From Streptomyces indicus (GTDB lineage: Bacteria; Actinomycetota; Actinomycetes; Streptomycetales; Streptomycetaceae): a DNA stretch of 64,000 nucleotides. Made by a program: the position numbers and the translations under genes. The DNA lies in the NCBI RefSeq assembly GCF_900100315.1, contig NZ_FNFF01000007.1, positions 301,968 through 365,967 on the forward strand, read 5' to 3'. Below the pieces are notes generated by a model. The model saw only the letters and a program-made list of their open reading frames with translations. It was not told where the DNA came from and searched no databases. Positions 44,043-54,007 of the stretch are shown piece after piece (the first letter of the stretch is position 1; the number at the start of each line of letters is the position of its first letter).

Positions 44043-44131
44043 ATGTCCGGGCCCGATGAGGCCAAGAAAAAAGGGCCCGACCGGGCCCGGACATGCGACG
44101 ACCCCCGCCGGGGGGGAGAGCGGGGGTCGTC
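44043..44131 (-). terminator. Terminator and antiterminator-like hairpin set
   Basis: Read on the minus strand: a 12-bp stem (44131-44120 with 44108-44097), then GGGCCC-GGTC-GGGCCC (44088-44073) followed by six Ts (44072-44067), a classical intrinsic terminator. The 13-base segment 44094-44082 can instead pair perfectly with 44055-44043 beyond the T-run, which would break the terminator. No gene lies upstream on this strand. Confidence 0.75.
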
Positions 44132-44268
44132 CCCACGGTCCGACTCGGGGGGGGGAGGAGCCAGACCGGGTTAGCACGGTCGCGAACGATCCGTGACTTC
44201 CATGGTGTACCCGAGAGCCTTCTCAGGCAAACCCACGCGCCCCAGCTTACGCCGAATGGTGGGCGCCT

Positions 44269-45099
44269 ATGCTCGACCACGTGGAAAACCACTCCTTGCC
44301 CCGCACAGCCGCCTTCTTCGACCTGGACAAGACGGTCATTGCGAAGTCGAGCACGCTCACGTTCAGCAAGTCCTTCTACCAAGGCGGCCTGATCAACCGC
44401 CGGGCGGTGCTGAGGACTGCGTACACCCAGTTCATCTTTCTCGCGGGCGGCGCCGACCACGACCAGATGGAGCGGATGCGCGAGTACCTCTCCGCGCTCT
44501 GCAAGGGCTGGAACCAGCAGCAGGTCAAGGAGATCGTCGCGGAGACGCTGCACGATCTGATCGATCCGATCATTTACGACGAGGCCGCCTCGCTCATCGA
44601 GGAGCACCACCTCGCCGGGCGCGACGTGGTGATCGTGTCGACCTCGGGCGCCGAGGTCGTCGAGCCGATCGGCGAGATGCTCGGCGCGGACCGCGTGGTG
44701 GCGACCCGCATGGTCGTCGGCGACGACGGGTGCTTCACCGGGGAGATCGAGTACTACGCGTACGGGCCGACGAAGGCCGAGGCCGTGCGCGCGCTCGCCG
44801 AGTCCGAGGGGTACGACCTGGAGCGCTGCTACGCGTACAGCGACTCGGCCACCGACCTGCCGATGCTCGAATCCGTCGGCCACCCCTACGCGGTCAACCC
44901 GGACCGCACCCTGCGGCGCGAGGCGCTCGCCCGGGACTGGCCGATTCTCGACTTCCACCGCCCGGTCCGGCTCAAGCAGCGCGTGGGCCGGCTGCCCGTA
45001 CCGCCCCGGCCCGCGCTCGTGGCGGCTGCGGTGGGCGCGGCGGCGGCCACGGCGGGACTCGTCTGGTACGCGAGCAAGCGCCGGGCGCTTGCGACTTGA
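44269..45099 (+). CDS. HAD-IB family phosphatase with C-terminal membrane helix
   Basis: A 276-residue hydrolase of the SerB-like IB subclass. FFDLDKTVI has the nucleophile Asp18 and Asp20, VIVSTSGAEVVEPI gives motif II, and YAYSDSATDLPML is motif III/IV. The final 30 residues are a hydrophobic helix (ALVAAAVGAAAATAGLVWYA) with a Lys/Arg-rich end, anchoring it to the membrane with the enzyme inside. The substrate is unknown (phospholipid or phosphoserine are possible). The GTG at 44281 is an alternative start. The gene regularly adjoins the tad/ssd operon in actinobacteria. Confidence 0.9.
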   Translation: MLDHVENHSLPRTAAFFDLDKTVIAKSSTLTFSKSFYQGGLINRRAVLRTAYTQFIFLAGGADHDQMERMREYLSALCKGWNQQQVKEIVAETLHDLIDPIIYDEAASLIEEHHLAGRDVVIVSTSGAEVVEPIGEMLGADRVVATRMVVGDDGCFTGEIEYYAYGPTKAEAVRALAESEGYDLERCYAYSDSATDLPMLESVGHPYAVNPDRTLRREALARDWPILDFHRPVRLKQRVGRLPVPPRPALVAAAVGAAAATAGLVWYASKRRALAT

Positions 45100-45132
45100 G
45101 CGCGAACGGCGCCTGCGACTTGAGAGCGAACG
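45085..45132. repeat. 24-bp duplication over the HAD gene stop codon
   Basis: 45085-45108 and 45109-45132 differ at two positions; each contains GCGACTTGAG. The TGA of the first copy (45097-45099) ends the HAD gene. Confidence 0.92.
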
Positions 45133-45619
45133 CAGCCCCCGTGCGCGGGCCGGGAGCATAGCCCTCCCGCCCGGGGGAACCACCCGTTCCATCGTATCGA
45201 CGCCCACTGACAACACCCGCTGACCTGCACCCTCACGGCACAGCACACCCCCGCCCGTTTCGCACCTGTTTGAACCTAAAAGTAAAGAAGTGCGTTCAGG
45301 GGTTCCACTTCCTCCATGACAGGAGTACAAAGGACTCAACGGCCCGCGAGACCAAGGACATCCGAGAGGATCACCTTTAACGCAACCAAGGCCCCACGGA
45401 CCGAGCATGGAAGCCACAGCACCCACGCGACGTCGACCCGTCGATTACGGGCCAGCCGCACCAGGCAACGGGCAAAGTTCCCCGACCTGATGGGCATATA
45501 TCGAGGACGCTTGGTAACTGGGCGGACATGCCAGCGGCGGTACCAATTCGGTACCGCCGCAACCCTGTTCAGGGGACGTTTCCTTACGGGCCAGCCACAG
45601 CGCCCCGCACCGGCAGGCC
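45133..45619. other. Non-coding gap with an 11-bp hairpin
   Basis: A 487-base stretch with an AT-richer centre (45271-45300, TTTGAACCTAAAAGTAAAGA). I find no credible gene. GCGGCGGTACC-AATTC-GGTACCGCCGC (45534-45560) is a perfect 11-bp hairpin, 60 bases after the stop of the minus-strand gene at 45620, and is probably its terminator. Confidence 0.7.
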
Positions 45620-46432
45620 TCAGGCCGCCCCGCGCTGCAGCGCCTCGCACACGGCCGTCGACTCGCGCACGCCCAGCTCAACCGCCTTGGCGCAGTGGCC
45701 GATCCAGGCGGCCATCCCCTCCGGCGTACCGGAGACATAGCCTTCGAGCGCGGCCACGTAGGCGGCCCGCCCCAGCTCCGCGTGCCCCACCTCGGCCGGA
45801 CAGATCGACTTCGGGTCGAGACCGCTGCCCACCAGGACGACCCGCTCCGCCGCCCGCGCGACGAGACCGTTGTGCGCGCCGAACGGGCGCAGCGCCAGCA
45901 GTTCGCCGTGCACGACCGCCGCCGTGACGATGGCCGGCGCGGAACTGCCCGCGATGATCAGCTGCGAGAGCCCTTCGAGCCTCCCCGCCACCTCGTCGGC
46001 CTCGGGCAGCGGCAGCTCGATGAGCGGCTCGTCGACCGGCTCGCCCTTCTGCCGCGGCCGGCCCACCGTGTCGTCCTGGACGCCCGCGGCCACCAGGTGC
46101 AGCCGGGCCAGGACGCGCAGCGGCGACTGGCGCCAGATGGACAGGAGTTGACCGGCTTCGGCCGTCAGGCGCAGTGCCGCGCCGACCGTGCGCGCCTCGT
46201 CGTCGCCGCTGAAGTCGCTGCGCCGCCGCACCTCTTCGAGCGCCCAGTCCGCACCGGACAGCGCGGCCGAACCGCGCGCGCCACGCAGCGCCGCCTCGGA
46301 GGTGACCGCATGGCTGCGCCGGCGCATGACCCGGTGCCCGTAGACCCGGTCCACGGCCTTGCGTACGGAGTCCACGGAGTCGGCCACGGTGGGCAGTGCG
46401 CCGAGGGTGGCGAGCGGATCGGCTGTACTCAT
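45620..46432 (-). CDS. Degenerate Fic-domain protein
   Basis: A 270-residue helical protein. The region GSAALSGADWALEEVR (about 54-70) resembles the inhibitory-helix end of Fic proteins, and L-R-P-F-G-A-H-N-G-L-V-A-R (181-193) aligns with the Fic core HPFxxGNGRxxR. The catalytic His is Arg182, the Gly is His187 and the first phosphate-binding Arg is Leu190; only PF, NG and the last Arg remain. AMP transfer is therefore unlikely. The start at 46432 (MSTADPL) is chosen over an upstream one. It is divergent from the CooC-like ATPase. Confidence 0.78.
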   Translation of the reverse strand: MSTADPLATLGALPTVADSVDSVRKAVDRVYGHRVMRRRSHAVTSEAALRGARGSAALSGADWALEEVRRRSDFSGDDEARTVGAALRLTAEAGQLLSIWRQSPLRVLARLHLVAAGVQDDTVGRPRQKGEPVDEPLIELPLPEADEVAGRLEGLSQLIIAGSSAPAIVTAAVVHGELLALRPFGAHNGLVARAAERVVLVGSGLDPKSICPAEVGHAELGRAAYVAALEGYVSGTPEGMAAWIGHCAKAVELGVRESTAVCEALQRGAA

Positions 46433-46533
46433 GAGTAAGACAGTACGCAGCAAAGCCGCCCGCTCCACGAAGGAGTGGTCTTCTTCACGCGGAGCCGATG
46501 CGCAGTGCATTCATCCGACTACGCTTGGTGAAC

Positions 46534-47517
46534 ATGAAAATTGCTTTCGTTGGCAAGGGCGGCAGCGGCAAGACCACGCTGTCCTCTCTCTTCATCCGCC
46601 ACCTCGCCACCACCGGCGCCCCGGTCATCGCCGTCGACGCGGACATCAACCAGCACCTGGGCGCCGCGCTCGGACTCGACGAGGACGAGGCGGCCGCGCT
46701 GCCGGCGATGGGTGCGCGGCTGCCGCTCATCAAGGAGTACCTGCGCGGCAGCAACCCGCGGATCGCCTCGGCCGAGACGATGATCAAGACGACCCCGCCC
46801 GGTGCGGGCTCGCGTCTGCTGCGGATCCGGGAGGACAACCCGGTCTACGAAAACTGCGCGCGCGAGCTGGAACTCGACGGCGGCACCGTCCGTTTGATGG
46901 TCACAGGGCCTTTCACCGAATCCGATCTCGGCGTCGCCTGCTACCACTCGAAGGTCGGGGCGGTGGAGCTCTGTCTCAACCATCTCGTCGATGCCCGCGA
47001 CGAGTTCCTGGTCGTCGACATGACGGCCGGGTCCGACTCCTTCGCCTCCGGCATGTTCACCCGCTTCGACATGACGTTCCTGATCGCGGAGCCCACCCGC
47101 AAGGGCATCTCGGTCTACCGGCAGTACAAGGAGTACGCCCGCGACTTCGACGTCGCCCTCAAGGTCGTGGGCAACAAGGTGCAGGGACAGGACGACATCG
47201 ATTTTCTACGGGAGGAGGTCGGCGACGATCTGCTGGTGACGGTCGGGCACTCGGACTGGGTGCGCGCGATGGAGAAGGGCCGGCCGCCCCGGTTCGAACT
47301 CCTCGAAGCGCCCAACCGGGCCGCGCTCGAGACGATGCACACGGTCGCGGACGCCTCGTACGAGCGGCGCGACTGGGAGCGGTACATGCGCCAGATGGTG
47401 CACTTCCACCGCAAGAACGCGGCGAGTTGGGGCAATGCGAAAGCCGGGGCCGACCTGGCGGACCAGATCGACCCCGGCTTCGTACTCGACGAGCGCGCGC
47501 TCCTCGCGGACGCGTAG
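46534..47517 (+). CDS. CooC/MinD-like P-loop ATPase
   Basis: A 327-residue deviant Walker ATPase. It begins at once with IAFVGKGGSGKTTLSSLF, followed by IAVDADINQHLGAALG, a VVDMTAGSDSF switch region and VGNKVQGQDDIDFL for base recognition. CooC proteins load metals into enzymes such as CO dehydrogenase; the client here is unknown. The C-terminal 60 residues (R-R-D-W-E-R-Y-M-R-Q-M) are an extra helical part. No strong ribosome site precedes ATG 46534. Confidence 0.85.
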   Translation: MKIAFVGKGGSGKTTLSSLFIRHLATTGAPVIAVDADINQHLGAALGLDEDEAAALPAMGARLPLIKEYLRGSNPRIASAETMIKTTPPGAGSRLLRIREDNPVYENCARELELDGGTVRLMVTGPFTESDLGVACYHSKVGAVELCLNHLVDARDEFLVVDMTAGSDSFASGMFTRFDMTFLIAEPTRKGISVYRQYKEYARDFDVALKVVGNKVQGQDDIDFLREEVGDDLLVTVGHSDWVRAMEKGRPPRFELLEAPNRAALETMHTVADASYERRDWERYMRQMVHFHRKNAASWGNAKAGADLADQIDPGFVLDERALLADA

Positions 47518-47557
47518 CGCGTCAGGCGTGCAGCAGCACAGTCAGACGCGCAGCACG

Positions 47558-48862
47558 TCAGGCGCCCGCGCCGTTCTGCGCCGGCTTGGCCGCCGGTGCG
47601 CCCGGGACACCCTTGGGGGCCGGTGCGGGCTGCTGTCCGGAGAGGAAGGACGCCCAGCCTTCCTTGGGGGCCTGGCCCACCTTCAGCGTGCGCATCTTCT
47701 CGAGGACCTGCGGGTCCTGTGCGTCCAGCCAGTCCGCCAGCTGACGGAAGGAGACACAGCGGACATCACGCTTCGTGCAGACGCGCTCGATCGTCTCCTC
47801 GATGGCGCGCATGTACGTGCCGCCGTTCCAGGACTCGAAGTGGTTGCCGATGATCAGCGGCGCGCGGTTGCCGTTGTACGCGCGGTCGAAGCCCGCGAGC
47901 AGACCGTCGCGCATCTGGTCGCCCCAGTACTCGTGCTTGGAGGGGTCGCCCTGGGTGGTCGTGCCGGACTGGTTGACCATGAAGTTGTAGTCCATGGTCA
48001 GCGTCTCGAAGGCGCGGCCCGGGACGGGCACGAGCTGCATCGACAGGTCCCACAGGCCCTGCTTCTTCTCGGGCCAGACCTGGTTGTTGACGCCGCTGGT
48101 GTCGTAGCGGAAGCCGAGTTCGCGGGCCGCACGCGTGAAGTTCTTCTGCCCCTCCAGGCAGGGGGTGCGGGCGCCGATCAGCTCCTTGTCGTAGTCGAAG
48201 GGGAGCGGAGCGGCCTTCGCGGAGCCCGAGTTGGTCTTCCAGTTCTTCACGAAGGACTTGGCCTCCGCGATCTCGTGCTTCCACTCCTCGACCGACCACT
48301 CGCCGACTCCGCCGCCCTTGCCGCAGAAGTGGCCGTTGAAGTGGGTGCCGATCTCGTTGCCCTCGAGCCAGGCGCCGCGCAGCTGCTCCACGGTGTCCTT
48401 GATGCCCTGGGCGTCGCCGAAGCCGATGTCGGAGCGGCCCGCTGAGTGCTGCGGGGGCTCATACAGCTCCTTCTTGTCCTCCGGCAGCAGGTACACGCCG
48501 CTGAGGAAGTAGGTCATCGTGGCGTTGTTCGCCTTGGCGACCTTGCGGAAGTGCGAGAAAAGCTTCTGGCTGTCCTCGCCCGCACCGTCCCAGGAGAAGA
48601 CCACGAACTGCGGGGGCTTCTGACCCGGCTTGAGGCGCTCGGGCTCGGCGAGGTTCGGCTGGCTTCCGGTGTAGGCGGTCGAGCCGTCACCGATGAGGCG
48701 ATTGACGCTTCCCGGGGCGGGGACCTTCGGTGCGTTCTGCGCACCTGCGGCGCCCTTCTTCTTGACGTCCTCGCCGGACTCTCCGCCGGCACAGCCGGCG
48801 AGAGCCACGGCAAGTGCCGTGGTCGCGGCCAGGCCCGCGGCGAGCCTCCTGGTGGCGGCCAT
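47558..48862 (-). CDS. Polysaccharide deacetylase-like lipoprotein
   Basis: A 434-residue lipoprotein: signal peptide with lipobox VALAGC, a Pro/Lys-rich linker, then a NodB-like fold. FVVFSWDGAGEDS aligns with the strand carrying the catalytic/metal Asp, and EIGTHFNGHFCG with the H-x(3-4)-H metal motif. IGARTPCLEGQKN and GNHFESWN are further conserved loops. The second metal-motif Asp is Gly or Ala here, so activity is uncertain. A Pro/Ala tail ends the protein. The ribosome site GAAGGAAGG supports the ATG at 48862. Confidence 0.85.
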   Translation of the reverse strand: MAATRRLAAGLAATTALAVALAGCAGGESGEDVKKKGAAGAQNAPKVPAPGSVNRLIGDGSTAYTGSQPNLAEPERLKPGQKPPQFVVFSWDGAGEDSQKLFSHFRKVAKANNATMTYFLSGVYLLPEDKKELYEPPQHSAGRSDIGFGDAQGIKDTVEQLRGAWLEGNEIGTHFNGHFCGKGGGVGEWSVEEWKHEIAEAKSFVKNWKTNSGSAKAAPLPFDYDKELIGARTPCLEGQKNFTRAARELGFRYDTSGVNNQVWPEKKQGLWDLSMQLVPVPGRAFETLTMDYNFMVNQSGTTTQGDPSKHEYWGDQMRDGLLAGFDRAYNGNRAPLIIGNHFESWNGGTYMRAIEETIERVCTKRDVRCVSFRQLADWLDAQDPQVLEKMRTLKVGQAPKEGWASFLSGQQPAPAPKGVPGAPAAKPAQNGAGA

Positions 48863-49163
48863 GCGCCCACCTTCCTTCGGATCTCGGGGTGCTCGGGGTT
48901 GAGGCGCCGCCAAGGTCGCATGCGAAAGGTGATGAATTGGTATGACAAGCCGATAGATTCCCCCATTCACTCGCGAGAGGGAATGATTACCCCATTTGCC
49001 CTGGTAATCCCGCCCCGCTCTTTACTCTCCATTACGATCCGTTTACCGAGAGTTGAGAAAAATCCCGCCGCTGTACGCCGTGACCCACGGCCGCACCCCA
49101 CCCCCGACCCATGGCACCGGGGGTCCCTGAGCGACCGCGTAGCCCCGGAGGAGACGGGAACCC
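48863..49163. promoter_or_regulatory. Divergent promoter region, deacetylase and SulP genes
   Basis: A 301-base gap, AT-richer from 48915 to 49065 (for example TGATGAATTGGTATGACAAG and CCATTTGCCCTGGTAAT). CATTCACTCGCGAGAGGGAATG (48965-48986) is an imperfect palindrome in its middle. No gene is seen. Confidence 0.5.
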
Positions 49164-51563
49164 ATGTCTGCTTTTGTCCCCAGCCGTACCAGCCGTACCG
49201 ACAGCACCTCGCCGAGCGGCGAGAAGGGCGAGCCGCACGGACCGCCCGAGCGCCGGCGCCGGTTTCATCTCGCGGGCGCCGACGTGTCCGCCTCGATCTC
49301 CGTCTTCCTGATCGCGCTGCCGCTGTCCCTGGGCATCGCGCTCGCCACCGGGGCACCGCTGCAGGCGGGCCTGGTGGCCGCCGCCGTCGGCGGCCTCGTG
49401 GCCGGCCGGTTCGGCGGATCCCCGCTCCAGGTGTCCGGCCCCGCCGCCGGCCTCACCGTGGTCACGGCCGACCTGATCCAGCAGTACGGCTGGCGCACCA
49501 CCTGCGCCATCACCGTCATGGCCGGGCTCGCCCAGCTGGGCTTGGCGTATCTGCGCGTGGCCCGGTCCGCGCTGGCCGTCAGTCCCGCGATCGTGCACGG
49601 CATGCTGGCCGGTATCGGCATCACCATCGCCGTGGCGCAGCTGCACATCGTGCTCGGCGGCTCGCCGCACAGCTCCGTGGTGGACAACGTCCGTGAGCTG
49701 CCGAGCCAGTTGGCGGACATCCACCCCGCCGCGCTGTCGATGAGTGCGCTGACCCTCGTCGTGCTGCTCGCGTGGCCGCGTATCCCCGGGGCGGCCGGGC
49801 GGCTGCTGCGGAAGATCCCCGCCGCGCTGGCCGCGGTCGCGACCGCCACCGCCGTGGCCGCGTTCGCCGGGCTCAATCTGCCGCGGGTCGACCTGCCGTC
49901 GTGGAGCAACCACGCGCTCGTCGGGCTACCCGAAGGGCCCGTACTCGGCCTGATCGCCGCGGTGTTGACGATCACGCTGGTCGGCAGCGTGGAGTCGCTG
50001 CTGTCCTCGGTCGCCACCGACAAGCTGGCCTCCGCGCGGCGCGACACCATGCCCGTGCCGCGGGCGGACCTCGACAAGGAGCTGCGCGGGCAGGGCATGG
50101 CGAACATCGTCTCCGGTTCGCTCGGCGGGCTGCCCATCACCGGCGTCGCCGTGCGCAGCACCGCGAACGTGCGGGCGGGCGCGGTGAGCCGCAACTCCAC
50201 GATGCTGCACGGCTTCTGGATCATCATCGCCTCGCTGCTGCTCGTGCCCGTCCTCGACCTGATCCCGCTGGCCGCGCTCGCCGCGCTGGTGATGGCGATC
50301 GGCATCCAGATGGTGTCGATCAACCACATCCGCAGCGTCACGCGCCACCGCGAGGTACTCGTCTACGCGGTCACGACTGTCGGCGTCGTGTTCTTCGGCG
50401 TGCTCGAAGGCGTGGGCATCGGGATCGCCGTCGCCGTCGGTGTCGCGCTGCACCGCCTGGCCCGTACGCGGATCACGCACGAGGAGCGCGAAGGGGTCCA
50501 CCATGTGCGCATCCGCGGCCAGTTGACCTTCCTCGCCGTGCCGCGGCTGACCCGCGCGCTGCACCAGGTGCCGAACGGGTCCGAGGCCGTGGTCGAGCTG
50601 GACGGCTCGTTCATGGACCACGCCGCGTACGAGACGTTGCAGGACTGGCAGGACGCGCATGCCGCGCGCGGCGGGAAGGCCGAGCTGACCGGGCGTTCCG
50701 GGCCGCTGGCCGTGACCGCGCACGGCAAGGGGCGGCGCAGCGGCGAGGCGGACCACTCCTGCTGCGGGCCGTGGACGCCGTGGCGCAACCACAGCTGCGC
50801 GCCCGAGCGGACCGAGCTGGCGGGGACGCACCAACTGGCCAGCGGGATCAGCGCGTTCCAGCGCAACACGGCGCCGCTCGTGCGCAGCGAGCTCGCCCGG
50901 CTCGCGCGTGAGGGGCAGCGGCCGCAGCAGCTCTTCCTGACCTGCGCGGACTCCCGGCTCGTCACCTCGATGATCACGTCGAGCGGCCCCGGGGACCTCT
51001 TCGTCGTCCGCAATGTCGGCAATCTCGTGCCGCTGCCCGGCGCCGAGAGCGGGGACGACTCGGTGGCGGCCGCGATCGAGTACGCCGTGGACGTGCTGCG
51101 CGTGCAGTCGATCACCGTCTGCGGGCACTCCGGGTGCGGAGCCATGCAGGCCCTGCTCAACACCCCGCCCGGGGAGGCCGATTCGCCTCTGCGGCGCTGG
51201 CTGCGGCACGGGCAGGCGAGCCTTCAGCGGATGGCCGCGGACGAGCACGCCTGGCCGCGGCTCGCGGGACGGCAGCCGGCCGACGCGGTCGAGCAGCTGT
51301 GCCTGACCAACGTGGTGCAGCAGCTCACGCATCTGCGGCAGCACCCCGCCGTGGCCCGCGGGATCGCGGAGGGGCGGCTCGAACTGCACGGCATGTACTT
51401 CCATGTCGGCGAGGCCCAGGCCTATCTGCTCGCCGAGCCCGAGCGGCTCTTCGACCGGGTGGCGGCGGTGACCTCGGACGAGGAGGAGTCCTCGCCAGCG
51501 AAGAAGGGGTCGCTGCCGGCCGAGAAGGAGTCTCCGCAGGCCGTGGGCTCCTCGGCGGGCTGA
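49164..51563 (+). CDS. SulP-type anion transporter fused to beta-carbonic anhydrase
   Basis: A 799-residue fusion. Residues 35-430 are the SulP membrane domain (ALPLSLGIALATGAPLQAGL; S-G-P-A-A-G-L in helix 3). Residues 440-500 are a short STAS-like stretch. Residues 565-760 are a beta-carbonic anhydrase with zinc ligands Cys594 (LTCADSR, with Asp596), His655 and Cys658 (VCGHSGCG). Such fusions are thought to move bicarbonate and interconvert it with CO2 at the inner membrane face. Cys-rich DHSCCGPWTPWRNHSC links the halves. The ribosome site GGAGGAGACGGG is strong. Confidence 0.94.
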   Translation: MSAFVPSRTSRTDSTSPSGEKGEPHGPPERRRRFHLAGADVSASISVFLIALPLSLGIALATGAPLQAGLVAAAVGGLVAGRFGGSPLQVSGPAAGLTVVTADLIQQYGWRTTCAITVMAGLAQLGLAYLRVARSALAVSPAIVHGMLAGIGITIAVAQLHIVLGGSPHSSVVDNVRELPSQLADIHPAALSMSALTLVVLLAWPRIPGAAGRLLRKIPAALAAVATATAVAAFAGLNLPRVDLPSWSNHALVGLPEGPVLGLIAAVLTITLVGSVESLLSSVATDKLASARRDTMPVPRADLDKELRGQGMANIVSGSLGGLPITGVAVRSTANVRAGAVSRNSTMLHGFWIIIASLLLVPVLDLIPLAALAALVMAIGIQMVSINHIRSVTRHREVLVYAVTTVGVVFFGVLEGVGIGIAVAVGVALHRLARTRITHEEREGVHHVRIRGQLTFLAVPRLTRALHQVPNGSEAVVELDGSFMDHAAYETLQDWQDAHAARGGKAELTGRSGPLAVTAHGKGRRSGEADHSCCGPWTPWRNHSCAPERTELAGTHQLASGISAFQRNTAPLVRSELARLAREGQRPQQLFLTCADSRLVTSMITSSGPGDLFVVRNVGNLVPLPGAESGDDSVAAAIEYAVDVLRVQSITVCGHSGCGAMQALLNTPPGEADSPLRRWLRHGQASLQRMAADEHAWPRLAGRQPADAVEQLCLTNVVQQLTHLRQHPAVARGIAEGRLELHGMYFHVGEAQAYLLAEPERLFDRVAAVTSDEEESSPAKKGSLPAEKESPQAVGSSAG

Positions 51564-51631
51564 GCCCGCACGTCGGCAGACCGGGCCCGGCCGCCGGGCG
51601 CGGTTGAACCGAACCTGTCTCCCTTACGTGT

Positions 51632-51666
51632 GAGGGTGTGGTTCCGCAGTGCGGAGCCGCACCCTC
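51632..51666 (+). terminator. 16-bp hairpin between SulP and acsA
   Basis: The arms 51632-51647 and 51651-51666 pair over 16 positions (two G-U) around AGT, about 70 bases after the SulP fusion stop. It separates that gene from acsA. Confidence 0.75.
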
Positions 51667-51792
51667 GCCGCACCTTCGCACAGGTCTAAACCAATCCGCC
51701 GTAGACCCTTGTCATCGGCCGGGTCGGTCTGATGAGCTGTGGCCTGGGACACAACGGTCGCGCCCGTCGCAAAGCACCGTAAGGGAGATGTC

Positions 51793-53751
<1,959 letters not shown>

Positions 53752-53814
53752 TCCTCGTACGGGAGGCACGGGGGCACGTCCACCCCACGGGAGGCACGTC
53801 CACCCATACGTACG

Positions 53815-53851
53815 CGAAGGGGCACCCGGCAGCGCGCCGGGTGCCCTTTCG
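53815..53851 (+). terminator. 16-bp stem terminator of acsA
   Basis: CGAAGGGGCACCCGGC (53815-53830) pairs with 53836-53851 with one G-U, loop AGCGC, followed by CTCCGTAAAG. It lies 64 bases after the stop. The space between holds two near-repeats of CGGGAGGCAC...GTCCACCC (53759-53806). Confidence 0.88.
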
Positions 53852-54007
53852 CTCCGTAAAGTGAAGATCACCAGATTCGTCCTTGTGGGTGCCCTGTAAG
53901 GTGATGGACGCGTCAAGAGCGCGACAAGAAATCAGGGTGTGCCGGGAAGTCTGGTCGGCGACTGCATCAAGCGATCCGTCGTTGCCGTACCGACCCGGAG
54001 GAATCCC

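Larger units (their letters stand above)
43674..44268. promoter_or_regulatory. Divergent control region between ssd and the HAD gene
   Basis: 595 bases without a convincing gene. From ssd outward it has a 9-bp repeat array, a DnaA-box match TGTGGACAA (43903-43911) in an AT-richer stretch (43880-43945), and a set of competing hairpins at 44043-44131. Promoters of the tad operon and of the HAD gene must be here. Open minus-strand frames (to 43980) have no family features. Confidence 0.6.

Noticed and set aside
45316..45927. A 203-codon plus-strand ORF in the gap after the HAD gene
   Set aside because: It runs from a non-coding region into the antisense of the Fic-like gene and has no domain signature.
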